64,000 nt of DNA from Herbiconiux gentiana (GCF_024978135.1 NZ_JANTEZ010000006.1:163915-227914); one strand, 5' to 3'. Positions 34,509 through 42,792 are shown, counted from the first letter of the stretch. Numbers and translations are program-made. The notes: generated by a model not told the origin, from the letters alone.

Positions 34509-34546
34509 CCGCTCCGCCCGGCTCCAGCCCCGGCGGGGCGGAGCGG
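34509..34546 (+). terminator. Hairpin downstream of putA
   Basis: Perfect 11-bp arms CCGCTCCGCCC / GGGCGGAGCGG with a 16-nt loop, 7 bp after the putA stop. No T-tract; probably a terminator or 3'-end stabiliser. The remaining gap to 34662 shows nothing recognisable. Confidence 0.5.
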
Positions 34547-34662
34547 AAGGATGGGGGAGCGGCGACGCGGCCGACCGAGCTGCCCGGCCGCCTCCGTCCC
34601 CCGGGCCGGCGCCGTGGCCGTCAGTCGGCCGCTGACGGATCGGCCCGGGAAGAAACCACTAC

Positions 34663-35049
34663 TCAGGGGCGCAGGCCGAGCGCCGCCGCGACCAGCGCCG
34701 CCGCCTCGTCCGGCGCCACCCCGAGGGCCGCCGCCCGGTCGGCGTAGGCCCGCGCCGCCGCCTGCATCTCGCGCTGCACCGGCGACCCGGTGGCCGCCAC
34801 GAACGACCCGAGCCGCCCCCGCGTCTCGATCAGCGCATCCGCCTCGAGCTCGCGGTACGCCCGTGCCACGGTGTTGACCGCGACCCCGGTCGAGGCCGCG
34901 AGCGTGCGCACCGTCGGCAGCCGGGCCCCGGCCGCGAGCGAGCCGTTCACGATGGCGTCGCGGATGCCCGTTCGCAGCTGCTCGAACGGCGGCACCGACG
35001 ACGCCGGGTCGATCGAGGGTGTGAAGCCGGGAGAGGTCGCGTCGGGCAT
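34663..35049 (-). CDS. Short GntR-family regulator (YtrA-like)
   Basis: Protein of 128 residues. A winged helix-turn-helix of the GntR type (about residues 22-90) has PFEQLRTGIRDAIVNGSLAAG and LPTVRTLAASTGVAVNTVARAY. The C-terminal part is one or two short helices only, the hallmark of the YtrA subfamily, which lacks a ligand-binding domain and commonly represses ABC exporter operons. Its start is 4 bp after the Lrp-type gene, so the two are cotranscribed. The target is unknown; no transporter is adjacent. Confidence 0.85.
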   Translation of the reverse strand: MPDATSPGFTPSIDPASSVPPFEQLRTGIRDAIVNGSLAAGARLPTVRTLAASTGVAVNTVARAYRELEADALIETRGRLGSFVAATGSPVQREMQAAARAYADRAAALGVAPDEAAALVAAALGLRP

Positions 35050-35053
35050 CCGT

Positions 35054-35482
35054 TCACCGCCTGATCAGGTTCGACAGCACGATCGCGCTGCGCGTGTGGT
35101 CGACGTTCGGGGCGATGCGCACCCGCTCGAGCGCGTCTTCGAGGCTGGGGATGTCGCGCGAGCGGATGTGCACGATCGCGTCGGCGCTGCCCGTGACGGT
35201 GCCGGCGTCGACGACCTCGGGCACCCCCGAGAGGATGCGCTTCAGCTCGGCGGGCGCCACCGTGCCCCGGCAGAACAATTCGACGTAGGCCTCGGTGACC
35301 GTGCCGTCGAGCGCGGGGTTGAGCTGGATGGTGAAGCCCGTGATCACGTTGTCGGCCACGAGCCGGTCGATGCGCCGCTTGACCGCCGAGGCCGAGAGGC
35401 CGACGACCTGCCCGATGTCGCCGTAGCCACTCCGGGAATTGATCTTGAGCAGGTCGATGATGCGGTGGTCCAGAGCGTCCAT
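35054..35482 (-). CDS. Lrp/AsnC-family regulator
   Basis: Protein of 142 residues: an N-terminal helix-turn-helix (MDALDHRIIDLLKINSRSGYGDIGQVVGLSASAVKRRIDRL, residues 1-41) and a C-terminal RAM ligand-binding domain (about 60-140). The divergent ddaH-rocD operon makes this a probable local regulator of arginine/ornithine catabolism, comparable to other Lrp-type activators sensing basic amino acids. The ATG at 35482 has TAAGAT 8 nt upstream on the minus strand. It is followed by the YtrA-like gene after 4 bp. Confidence 0.9.
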   Translation of the reverse strand: MDALDHRIIDLLKINSRSGYGDIGQVVGLSASAVKRRIDRLVADNVITGFTIQLNPALDGTVTEAYVELFCRGTVAPAELKRILSGVPEVVDAGTVTGSADAIVHIRSRDIPSLEDALERVRIAPNVDHTRSAIVLSNLIRR

Positions 35483-35505
35483 GATCGACGATCTTACGGC
35501 AGAAA

Positions 35506-35532
35506 CGTGCGTGAAGCCGCGCAAGGCGCACG
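35506..35532. promoter_or_regulatory. Inverted repeat CGTGCG-N15-CGCACG, possible Lrp operator
   Basis: Lies in the 182-bp divergent region between the Lrp gene and ddaH. The 6-bp arms are extended by AAA before and after, giving AAACGTGCG...CGCACGAAA on the same strand. A further CGTGCG occurs around 35565-35570. Multiple half-sites would fit Lrp binding, but no consensus is available to test. Confidence 0.3.
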
Positions 35533-35664
35533 AAACGCGAGCAGGATGCGCGGCATCCGTCGGATCGTGCGTGCGACACTGGGAGCGGCGTGCCCCGGTC
35601 GGGGCCTCAGGACAGCACGCTGGTCCGCCATCCGCCTCTCGCACTTCACCCTGTAGGAGAACGT

Positions 35665-36531
35665 ATGTCGACGCCCACGCTCGAAGAGACCCATCAGCCC
35701 GCGACCGAGGCCCGCACCGCGAGCCCCCGCCACTACCTGATGTGCCGCCCCGACCACTTCACGGTCGCGTACCGCATCAACCCCTGGATGGACCCGGCCG
35801 TCCCCACCGACACCTCGCTCGCCGTGCGCCAGTGGCAGACCCTCTACGACACCTACGTGGGTCTCGGCCACACCGTCGAGCTGATCGACCAGATCGAGGG
35901 CCTGCCCGACATGGTCTACACGGCCAACGGCGGCTTCGTCATCGACGGCATCGCCTACGGTGCGAGCTTCACGCACGAGCAGCGCCAGCCCGAGGGCCCC
36001 GCCTTCATGCGCTGGTTCGAGCAGCGCGGCTACCGCGTGGTCGACCCGCAGAACGTCAACGAGGGCGAGGGCGACTTCCTGCTCGTCGGCTCGCGCATCC
36101 TCGCGGGCACCGGCTTCCGCAGCGCCACCCGCAGCCACGAGGAGGTCGCCGAGCTGTTCGGCCGCGAGGTCGTCACCCTCACCCTCGTGAACCCGAACTT
36201 CTACCACCTCGACACCGCGATCTCGGTGCTCGACCCCCTCACCGACGACGTCACCGCCAACATCGCCTACCTGCCGAGCGCCTTCGACGACGCCAGCCGC
36301 GCGACGCTCGAGCGGCTGTATCCGGATGCGATCCTGGTCTCCGAGGAGGACGGGTCGGTGCTCGGCCTGAACTCCATCTCCGACGGCCTGAACGTCGTGA
36401 TCGCCCGGCGCGCGACCGGATTCGAGAAGCAGCTGCGCGAGCGCGGCTACAACCCGATCGGCGTCGACCTGTCCGAGCTGCTGCTCGGCGGCGGCGGCGT
36501 GAAGTGCTGCACCCTGGAGCTGCGCGCATGA
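35665..36531 (+). CDS. ddaH: Dimethylarginine dimethylaminohydrolase-like amidinohydrolase
   Basis: Guanidino-group modifying enzyme of the DDAH/arginine deiminase superfamily: hydrolyses N(omega)-methylated arginines or related guanidines to citrulline-type products. Protein of 288 residues. Hallmarks are HYLMCRPDHFTVAYRINPWM at the N-terminus, DMVYTANGGFVIDG, NEGEGDFLLVGSRILAGTGFR and the C-terminal nucleophile in GGGGVKCCTLELR (C281 or C282). AGGAGA precedes the ATG at 35665 with about 5 nt spacing. The stop overlaps the rocD start by 4 bp, so the amidinohydrolase and ornithine aminotransferase are made together. The true substrate could be arginine itself or a methylarginine. Confidence 0.87.
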   Translation: MSTPTLEETHQPATEARTASPRHYLMCRPDHFTVAYRINPWMDPAVPTDTSLAVRQWQTLYDTYVGLGHTVELIDQIEGLPDMVYTANGGFVIDGIAYGASFTHEQRQPEGPAFMRWFEQRGYRVVDPQNVNEGEGDFLLVGSRILAGTGFRSATRSHEEVAELFGREVVTLTLVNPNFYHLDTAISVLDPLTDDVTANIAYLPSAFDDASRATLERLYPDAILVSEEDGSVLGLNSISDGLNVVIARRATGFEKQLRERGYNPIGVDLSELLLGGGGVKCCTLELRA

Positions 36532-37829
36532 GCGCCGCCGAGCAGGCGACCGGCACCGCCGCCCCCGGCATGGCCGTGCCCGGCACGGCCGCCGCCGAGG
36601 CCATCCGCCAGGTCGAGCAGCACGCCGCCCACAACTACCACCCCCTCCCCATCGTGGTCGCCACGGGCGACGGCGCCTGGGTCACCGACGTCGAGGGCCG
36701 CCGCTACCTCGACTGCCTCGCGGCGTACTCGGCGGTGAACTTCGGGCACGGGCATCCGCTGCTCGTCGACGCCGCCAAGGAGCAGCTCGACCGCGTCACC
36801 CTCACCAGCCGGGCGTTCCACTCCGACCGCCTCGGCCCCTTCGTCGAGGAGCTCGCGGCCCTCGCCGGCAAGGACATGGTGCTCCCCATGAACACCGGCG
36901 CCGAAGCCGTCGAGTCGGGCATCAAGGTCGCCCGCGCCTGGGGTTACCGCGTGAAGGGCGTGCCCGAGGGCCGGGCGACGATCATCGTCGCCGACGGCAA
37001 CTTCCACGGCCGCACCACGACGATCATCAGCTTCAGCGACGACGCCTCCGCCCGCGACGGCTTCGGCCCGTTCACCCCCGGCTTCGTGCGTGTTCCCTAC
37101 GGCGATGCGGATGCTCTGGCCGACGCCCTGGCCGCGCACCCCGACACCGTGGCCGTGCTGCTCGAGCCCATCCAGGGTGAGGCGGGCATCATCGTGCCGC
37201 CGGCCGAGTACCTGCCGCGCGTGCGCGAGCTGTGCACCGAGCACGAGGTGCTGTTCATCGCCGACGAGATCCAGTCGGGCCTCGGCCGCACCGGAGCCAC
37301 CTTCGCCTGCGACCTCGTGGGTGTCGTGCCCGACGTCTACCTGCTCGGCAAGGCCCTCGGCGGCGGCATCGTGCCCGTCTCGGCGGTCGTCGCGAACCGC
37401 GAGGTGCTCGGCGTGCTGCACCCGGGCGAGCACGGCTCGACCTTCGGCGGCAACCCGCTGGCGGCGGCCGTCGGTCTCGCCGTGGTGCGGATGCTCGCGA
37501 CCGGCGAGTACCAGGAGCGCGCCGCCCGCCTCGGCGAGCACCTGCGCCTCCGGCTCGAGGAGCTCGTCGGCCAGGGTGTCGTCACCGTGCGCGGGGCCGG
37601 GCTCTGGGCCGGCATCGACATCGACCCCGAGCTGGCCATGGGCCGCGCGGTCTGCGAGCTGCTCATGGAGCGCGGAGTGCTGGCGAAGGACACGCACGGC
37701 TCGACGATCCGCCTCGCGCCCCCGATCGTGGTCGAGCAGCACGAGCTCGACTGGGCCGTCGACCAGCTCGCCGAGGTGCTCGCGTCGCTCCGCGCCCCGG
37801 CGTCCACCCTCGCCGCGACCCGCGCGTAG
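36528..37829 (+). CDS. rocD: Ornithine--oxo-acid transaminase
   Basis: Class III PLP aminotransferase converting ornithine to glutamate-5-semialdehyde, which PutA encoded upstream can oxidise to glutamate. Protein of 433 residues. HNYHPLPIVVATGDGAWVTD, MNTGAEAVESGIKVARAWGY and DEIQSGLGRTG are RocD signatures, and the PLP lysine is K275 in LLGKALGGGIVP. The first 25 residues are an Ala/Gly/Pro-rich extension not found in most homologues. The ATG overlaps the ddaH stop. A palindromic repeat lies 26 bp after the stop. Confidence 0.94.
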   Translation: MSAAEQATGTAAPGMAVPGTAAAEAIRQVEQHAAHNYHPLPIVVATGDGAWVTDVEGRRYLDCLAAYSAVNFGHGHPLLVDAAKEQLDRVTLTSRAFHSDRLGPFVEELAALAGKDMVLPMNTGAEAVESGIKVARAWGYRVKGVPEGRATIIVADGNFHGRTTTIISFSDDASARDGFGPFTPGFVRVPYGDADALADALAAHPDTVAVLLEPIQGEAGIIVPPAEYLPRVRELCTEHEVLFIADEIQSGLGRTGATFACDLVGVVPDVYLLGKALGGGIVPVSAVVANREVLGVLHPGEHGSTFGGNPLAAAVGLAVVRMLATGEYQERAARLGEHLRLRLEELVGQGVVTVRGAGLWAGIDIDPELAMGRAVCELLMERGVLAKDTHGSTIRLAPPIVVEQHELDWAVDQLAEVLASLRAPASTLAATRA

Positions 37830-37855
37830 CGCCCCCGAGCATCCGCTCGGCCCCA

Positions 37856-37911
37856 CCGGGTCGCGCAAAGTCCGCTTGCCAAGAGGTCGAGGGGGCTTTT
37901 GCGCGACCCGG
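37856..37911. repeat. Palindromic repeat element, copy 2 (CCGGGTCGCGCAAA arms, 28-nt loop)
   Basis: Perfect 14-bp arms around a 28-nt loop. The inner 11 bp of each arm and the first bases of the loop (GTCC) are identical to the element at 17251-17300, and the loop length is the same. Located between rocD and the XRE regulator. Confidence 0.65.
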
Positions 37912-37967
37912 TTCTGCTGTGAGCAGAAGGGCGGGGCGGGCGGATGCGCGGCGAGCCCCTCACGGCC

Positions 37968-37973
37968 TAGCCT
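37968..37973 (+). promoter_or_regulatory. -10 hexamer TAGCCT for the XRE-type regulator gene
   Basis: TAGCCT, 6 nt, then ATG at 37980; leaderless arrangement. Confidence 0.55.
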
Positions 37974-37979
37974 GACGTC

Positions 37980-38330
37980 ATGCTGCTGCGCCACGCGATC
38001 GGGCACGTCCTCCGCCGACTGCGGCTCGAGCGCGGACTGACGCTGCGGCGCCTGGCCGACGAGTCGCGGGTGTCGCTGCCCTACCTGTCCGAGATCGAGC
38101 GGGGGCGCAAGGAGGCATCGTCGGAGATCGTGGCCGTGCTGTGCCGGGTGCTCGACGTCACGGCGGGGGAACTGCTCACGGAATCGGCGGCGGTTCTCGC
38201 CGCTGAGGACGACAGCCGCCTGGCGCGCCCGGGAGTGACGGTGCTGCACCTCGATGGTCGCGCCGCCCTGGAACGAGCTGCCGCAGGCGATCCGGCCGAG
38301 ACCCGAACCGCTCTGCTGCTCGCGGCGTGA
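37980..38330 (+). CDS. XRE-family helix-turn-helix regulator (ClgR-like)
   Basis: Protein of 116 residues. The HTH domain (residues about 5-62) reads IGHVLRRLRLERGLTLRRLADESRVSLPYLSEIERGRKEASSEIVAVLCRVLDV, very close in style to ClgR/PopR regulators of Clp protease genes in Actinobacteria. The C-terminal half is short and variable. True ClgR genes usually sit beside cinA/pgsA, which are absent here, so this may be a paralogue. It has its own leaderless promoter and is followed, convergently, by an MDR reductase gene. Confidence 0.82.
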   Translation: MLLRHAIGHVLRRLRLERGLTLRRLADESRVSLPYLSEIERGRKEASSEIVAVLCRVLDVTAGELLTESAAVLAAEDDSRLARPGVTVLHLDGRAALERAAAGDPAETRTALLLAA

Positions 38331-38376
38331 TGGTGTGATGGCGTGACGGCCCGACGGCGCGCCGGCCAGCCCGCGG

Positions 38377-39330
38377 TCAGGCGCGCGGGTCGAGGATGAC
38401 CTTGCCACGCAGCCCACCCGCCGCGAGGGCCTCCTGCGCCGCGGCCGCCTCGGCGAGCGGCCAAACTCCCGCGATCTCCACCTCGAAGCGGCCGGCCGCG
38501 ATGAGGTCGGCGGCCACGCCGTAGGCCTCCCGGCGCCAGGCCTGCTCCTCGGCGGTGAGCGGATGCGGGCTGCCGCCCGCCCAGGCCCGGATGCCCAGCT
38601 CGTCGGACTTCGCGCCGACGACGATCGTTCCGATGTCGGAGCGGCGCTCGACCAGGGCGAACGAGACCTCGAGCGCCTCGTCGGTGCCCGCGGCGTCGAG
38701 CACGCGATCGATCCCGTTCGGCGCTGCGGCCTGAACGCGCGCGAGCAGCCCGTCGCCGTACTCGACCGCGATCGCGCCGAGCGACCGCACACGGTCGAGG
38801 TTGCGGGCGCTCGCCGTGGCGACCACGGTCGCACCCCAGACGCGGGCGAACTGGATGGCCGCCTGGCCGACCGCACCCGAGCCGCCGTGCACGAGCAGCG
38901 TCTGCCCCGCCGCGACCCCGAGCGAGCGCAGCGCCTGATAGGCCGTGCCGGCCGGCACGCCGATGCCGGCGGCCGCGTTCCACGACACCGCCGCGGGCTT
39001 GGCGACCACCTGCGAGGCCGAGGCCGGCAGGTGCGTGCGGTACGCGCCGGACGCCCCCTGCACGATGACCTCGTCGCCGACGGCCCACGAGCCGGGCGCG
39101 GAGTCGGCGACCGCCACGACGATGCCGGCCGCATCCGACCCCGGCACCCGCGGCTCGGTGATCGGCGGGCTCGGCCGCAGCCCCGATCGCAGCTTGACGT
39201 CAATCGGGTTGACGCCGATCGCTCTCGTCTCGACCACGACGCCGTCGCTCGGCGGCGTCGGCTGGGGAACTGTCACGAACTCGAGCACCTCGGGCCCGCC
39301 GAGGGTGCGGTACTGGATCTGCTGGGCCAT
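38377..39330 (-). CDS. NADPH:quinone reductase-like MDR oxidoreductase
   Basis: Zinc-independent medium-chain dehydrogenase of 317 residues. The N-terminal GroES-like domain has the VETRAIGVNPIDVKLRSG motif of quinone reductases, and the nucleotide-binding domain carries LLVHGGSGAVGQAAIQFAR (about residues 144-162). It differs from the AcuI-type paralogue at 20.9 kb in both signatures. The ATG at 39330 follows a weak CAGGAT hexamer by 6 nt. The physiological acceptor is unknown. Confidence 0.88.
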   Translation of the reverse strand: MAQQIQYRTLGGPEVLEFVTVPQPTPPSDGVVVETRAIGVNPIDVKLRSGLRPSPPITEPRVPGSDAAGIVVAVADSAPGSWAVGDEVIVQGASGAYRTHLPASASQVVAKPAAVSWNAAAGIGVPAGTAYQALRSLGVAAGQTLLVHGGSGAVGQAAIQFARVWGATVVATASARNLDRVRSLGAIAVEYGDGLLARVQAAAPNGIDRVLDAAGTDEALEVSFALVERRSDIGTIVVGAKSDELGIRAWAGGSPHPLTAEEQAWRREAYGVAADLIAAGRFEVEIAGVWPLAEAAAAQEALAAGGLRGKVILDPRA

Positions 39331-39462
39331 CCCCCCATCCTGGACCCGGCGCGGACGATCCCCCTGTGAATTCAGTGCCGCATCCGTCACCGCATGCGAA
39401 CCGCGGGAACCGGGCCGGGGCCCTCGCCGCGCGGGTAGAATCGAGCGGAAGGCAGGTGATGG

Positions 39463-40140
39463 ATGGCCACGGGCACCGAGACGGGCAGCCGCGTCGACGA
39501 CGCGTACGAGTGGCTGCTCGCCGAGATCACGGGGTTCCGGCTGCGGTCGGGCTCCCCGCTGTCGGAGAACCGCCTCGCGAACCAGCTCGGCATCAGCCGC
39601 ACCCCGGTGCGCGAGGCGCTGCAGCGGCTCGAGAAGGAGGGGCTCGTCAAGCGCACCGACAACGCGCGCTTCACGGTCTCCCAGCTCACCGCTACCGAGG
39701 TGAACGACGCCTGCGACCTGCTCGAGGTGCTCGACACCTACATCGCCCGCAAGGCCTCCTCGACGCTCACCGACGAGGGCGCCGCCGCCCTCAAGGGCTA
39801 CGTCGACGACATGTACCGGGCGGCCGCGAACGACGATCGTGCCTCGTGGGCGCTCGCCGACCAGCTGTTCCACCGCAAGGCGAATGCGCTGGCGGGCAAC
39901 GTGCTGGTGGCCGAGACGGTGCGCGAGACGCGCCGACGCATCCAGCGCTTCTGGCTGCGGGCCGCCTCGCTGCAGAGCCGGCTGCTCTCCTGCGCCGAGG
40001 AGTACGACGAGCTCTACCAGGCCATCGTCGCCCACGACTACGCGGCCATCGAGCCGGCGGTGAAGAAGCACATCGGTCACATGAGAGAGCGGATGCTCGA
40101 GATGATCGCCGCGGCCGCCATCCTCCTCGGCGACGACTGA
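39463..40140 (+). CDS. GntR-family regulator with FCD domain
   Basis: Protein of 225 residues. The N-terminal winged HTH (about 10-75) contains LSENRLANQLGISRTPVREALQRLEKEGLV, the FadR-type GntR pattern. The all-helical FCD ligand-binding domain (about 85-215) keeps an aspartate and histidines (in the DQLFHRKAN and KKHIGHM segments) positioned to bind a metal, as in metabolite-responsive members. TAGAAT at 39436-39441 may be the -10 with a short leader. The downstream PAP2 gene is preceded by an inverted repeat that could be its operator, but the metabolic target is not evident. Confidence 0.88.
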   Translation: MATGTETGSRVDDAYEWLLAEITGFRLRSGSPLSENRLANQLGISRTPVREALQRLEKEGLVKRTDNARFTVSQLTATEVNDACDLLEVLDTYIARKASSTLTDEGAAALKGYVDDMYRAAANDDRASWALADQLFHRKANALAGNVLVAETVRETRRRIQRFWLRAASLQSRLLSCAEEYDELYQAIVAHDYAAIEPAVKKHIGHMRERMLEMIAAAAILLGDD

Positions 40141-40171
40141 CCGCGCATCCGCTTCTCTCGGCATCGAAATG

Positions 40172-40189
40172 GGTCAACCGCCGTTGACC
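40172..40189. promoter_or_regulatory. Inverted repeat GGTCAAC-CGCC-GTTGACC
   Basis: Perfect 7-bp arms with a 4-nt spacer between the FCD regulator and the PAP2 gene. GTTGACC contains a -35-like TTGACC. Its size fits a GntR-type operator; there is no direct evidence. Confidence 0.35.
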
Positions 40190-40255
40190 GAAGAGTGGTA
40201 GGCAGGACTCGAGGCTGATTCGGCCGAAGCGGTGGATCAGCGAGAGGGCGGTGCC

Positions 40256-41026
40256 ATGACGACGCTCAAGTCGGGGCGGCTGGCGGCCTGGAACGAGAAG
40301 TTCGTCGTCGAGGAGCGCTACCTCCCGGCCGCGACCCGGCGGCGGCTGTACCTGACGTCGGCGGTGCTGATCGTCGTGGGGCTCATCGCCTTCGTGGCCC
40401 TGCTGGTCGGGGTCGTGACCCACACCGGGTTCGAGCGGCTCGACGCCCCGGTCGAGGACTGGTTCGAGTCGACGGTGCGGCCGTCGACCACGTCGTTCAT
40501 GGTGGTGCTGGCCGTGGTGTTCGGTCCGGTGGCGCTGCCGATCATCATCCTCGTGGTGCTGATCGGGTGGATCGTCGCCGCGCGGCACCTCTGGCGGCCG
40601 TTCCTGCTCGCGATCGGGATGGTCACCGGGGTGGTGCTCGCGCAGGTGATCGCGCCGATCGTGCAGCACCCGCGGCCCCCGATCGGCGAGATGCTGATGG
40701 GGCCCGACCGGTCGTTCTCGTTCCCGTCGGGGCATGTGCTCGGCACCTGCGACTTCCTGCTGATCACCTCCTACCTGCTGGCGAGTCGGCTTCAGCGTCG
40801 CTGGTTCGCGATCGCGGCGTTCACGGTGGCGATCGTGGCCATCGCGGCCCAGATCGTCAGCCGGCTCTACCTCGGCTACCACTGGATCAGCGACACGACG
40901 GCCTCGGTCGCGCTCTCCCTCGTCATCCTCGGGGTGATCATCGCCGTCGACACCCGCCGCACCGTGCGCGTCTCGGGCGAGCCCGTCACCGGGCCGGCCT
41001 CGCAGCCGCAGCGCGACGGCACCTGA
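40256..41026 (+). CDS. PAP2-family membrane phosphatase
   Basis: Protein of 256 residues with six predicted transmembrane segments. The acid-phosphatase signature is split as usual: QHPRPPIGE region (about residues 137-145), FSFPSGHVLGT (about 156-166) and SRLYLGYHWISDTTAS (about 200-216), giving the catalytic histidines and arginine. It probably dephosphorylates undecaprenyl pyrophosphate or a phosphatidate-type lipid at the outer face of the membrane. The ATG at 40256 follows GAGAGGG. The DUF1206 gene comes next after a 77-bp gap that carries a degenerate 21-bp direct repeat (CCCACATCCCCTTCGAA type) at about 41036-41077. Confidence 0.9.
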   Translation: MTTLKSGRLAAWNEKFVVEERYLPAATRRRLYLTSAVLIVVGLIAFVALLVGVVTHTGFERLDAPVEDWFESTVRPSTTSFMVVLAVVFGPVALPIIILVVLIGWIVAARHLWRPFLLAIGMVTGVVLAQVIAPIVQHPRPPIGEMLMGPDRSFSFPSGHVLGTCDFLLITSYLLASRLQRRWFAIAAFTVAIVAIAAQIVSRLYLGYHWISDTTASVALSLVILGVIIAVDTRRTVRVSGEPVTGPASQPQRDGT

Positions 41027-41103
41027 TCCGACCCGCCCACATCCCCTTCGAACCGGCCCACGTCCCCTTCGAATCCGTCCCGTCACCCGAAAGGCACCAG
41101 CTC

Positions 41104-41922
41104 ATGAGCTCTCGAGCCAGCACCACCGCCCGCCGCGCCGCCTCGAGCGCCGGCAACAGCCGGGCCCTGCAGATCCTCGCGCGTGTCGGCTTCGCGGCCA
41201 GCGCCCTGGTGCACCTGCTGCTCGGCTACCTCGCGATCCGCGTGGCGCTGAATCAGGGCGGGGAGTCGTCCGACCAGTCGGGCGCCATGGCCGAGATCAC
41301 CAAGCTGCCGGGCGGCACCATCGTGATCTGGGTCGTCGTGGTCGGGCTGTTCGCCCTCGGGCTCTGGCTGATCGTGCAGGCCGTGCTCGGCATCGGCTCG
41401 ACCTCCGACAAGCGCTGGGTGCGCAGCCTCATCCCCGCCGGCAAGGCCGTCGCGTACATCGCGCTGGGGGTGACCGCGCTGACGTTCGCGCAGGGCGGTT
41501 CGACGAGCAACAGCGATTCGACGAAGCAGGCGAGCGCGAGCATCCTGGCCCTGCCCGGTGGGCCGCTGCTGCTCGGCGTGGTGGGTGTCGCCGCAGCCGG
41601 CATCGGCGGTTACTTCGTGTTCAAGGGTGTGACCCGCAAGTTCGAGGAGGACCTGCGCATGCCCTCGGGCACCGCCGGGAGGGCCGTGCGGGTGCTCGGA
41701 GTCGTCGGCTACGTGGCGAAGGGCGTCGCGGTGTTCGTGATGGGCGTGCTGATCGTCGTCGCCGCCGTGACGGTCGACCCGAGCAGCTCGACGGGCCTCG
41801 ACGGGGCGCTGAAGTCGCTGGCGTCGCTGCCGTTCGGGGTGGTCATCCTCGTGGCGGTGGGCGCGGGGCTGATCGCCTACGGCGTGTACACCTTCGTGCG
41901 GGCGCGCTACGCCCGCCTCTGA
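41104..41922 (+). CDS. DUF1206 membrane protein
   Basis: Protein of 272 residues made of three repeats of a two-helix DUF1206 unit, each starting with a sequence such as LQILARVGFAASALVHLLLGYLAIR (about residue 20), WVRSLIPAGKAVAYIALGVTAL (about 103) and AVRVLGVVGYVAKGVAVFVMGVLIV (about 195). Six transmembrane helices in total. Function unknown; the family is widespread in soil bacteria. GAAAGGCACC is upstream of the ATG. It ends 6 bp from the convergent DUF3097 gene. Confidence 0.88.
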   Translation: MSSRASTTARRAASSAGNSRALQILARVGFAASALVHLLLGYLAIRVALNQGGESSDQSGAMAEITKLPGGTIVIWVVVVGLFALGLWLIVQAVLGIGSTSDKRWVRSLIPAGKAVAYIALGVTALTFAQGGSTSNSDSTKQASASILALPGGPLLLGVVGVAAAGIGGYFVFKGVTRKFEEDLRMPSGTAGRAVRVLGVVGYVAKGVAVFVMGVLIVVAAVTVDPSSSTGLDGALKSLASLPFGVVILVAVGAGLIAYGVYTFVRARYARL

Positions 41923-41928
41923 GCGTCG

Positions 41929-42780
41929 CTACTGCGGTTCGGTGACGAAGTCGATCAGCTGCTCGACGCGGCCGAGCAGCACCGGCTCGAGGTCGGTGTA
42001 GGTCGACACCCGCGACAGGATGCGCTTCCAGGCCCGCGCGATGTCGGCCTGCGACGCGTGCGGCCAGCCGAAGGCCTCGCAGATGCCGTGCTTCCACTCG
42101 ATCGACCGCGGCACCGTCGGCCACGCCCTGATGCCCATCGCCTTGGGCGTCACCGACTGCCAGATGTCGACGAACGGATGCCCGACCACCAGCACGTGCG
42201 CCCCGAACGGCCCGCGCTGCACCGCCGACGCGATGCGGCTCTCCTTCGAACCCTCGACGAGGTGGTCGACCAGCACCCCGATGCGCCGCTCGCGGCTCGG
42301 CGCGAACTCGCGCACGATCGCGTCGAGGTCGTCGACGCCCTCGAGGTACTCGACCACGACGCCCTCGCCGCGCAGGTCGTCGCCCCACACCTTCTCCACG
42401 AGCTCGGCGTCATGCCGCCCCTCGACGTAGATGCGGCTCGGCCGCGCCACCCGCGCGCGCTCCTCCGGCCCGGCCATGCTGCCCGAGGCGGTGCGCTTCG
42501 GGGCGGATGCTCGGCTCGTCACTCCCGGATGCACCAGCTCGATCGCCCGCCCCTCGAGCAGGAACCCGGCGCCGAGGGGGAACATCCGACGCTTGCCGTG
42601 CCGGTCCTCCAGCTCGACGGCGTGACCCTCGACGCGGGTCACGCTCCCGCAGAAGTCGGAGGCGACCTCCTCCACGACCAGGTCGAACTCGGCGGGCACC
42701 TTCGGCAGGGCGACGGGCTTGGCGCGGCGCTTGTAGTCGGCGAGAACGTCGGATCCGTAGCGGTCGTAGTCGGCGGGCAC
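41929..42780 (-). CDS. DUF3097 protein (Toprim-like)
   Basis: Protein of 283 residues, conserved across Actinobacteria. It starts PADYDRYGSDVLADYKRRAKPVALPKVPAEFDLVVE. The SRIYVEGRHDAELVEKVWGDDLR segment (about residues 115-137), followed by VLVDHLVEGSKE, resembles a Toprim fold with a catalytic glutamate and an acidic pair. This suggests a nucleic-acid-related role that has not been shown. The GTG at 42780 is supported by TAGCCT 6 nt upstream. Confidence 0.88.
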   Translation of the reverse strand: MPADYDRYGSDVLADYKRRAKPVALPKVPAEFDLVVEEVASDFCGSVTRVEGHAVELEDRHGKRRMFPLGAGFLLEGRAIELVHPGVTSRASAPKRTASGSMAGPEERARVARPSRIYVEGRHDAELVEKVWGDDLRGEGVVVEYLEGVDDLDAIVREFAPSRERRIGVLVDHLVEGSKESRIASAVQRGPFGAHVLVVGHPFVDIWQSVTPKAMGIRAWPTVPRSIEWKHGICEAFGWPHASQADIARAWKRILSRVSTYTDLEPVLLGRVEQLIDFVTEPQ

Positions 42781-42786
42781 CGACCA

Positions 42787-42792
42787 AGGCTA
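42787..42792 (-). promoter_or_regulatory. -10 hexamer TAGCCT for the DUF3097 gene
   Basis: On the minus strand TAGCCT, 6 nt, then GTG at 42780; leaderless arrangement. Confidence 0.55.

Noticed and set aside
38900..39330. Fusion of the quinone reductase gene with a longer upstream frame to 40164
   Set aside because: The extra sequence is antisense to the FCD-type GntR gene and has no motif; the ATG at 39330 gives the standard domain start.
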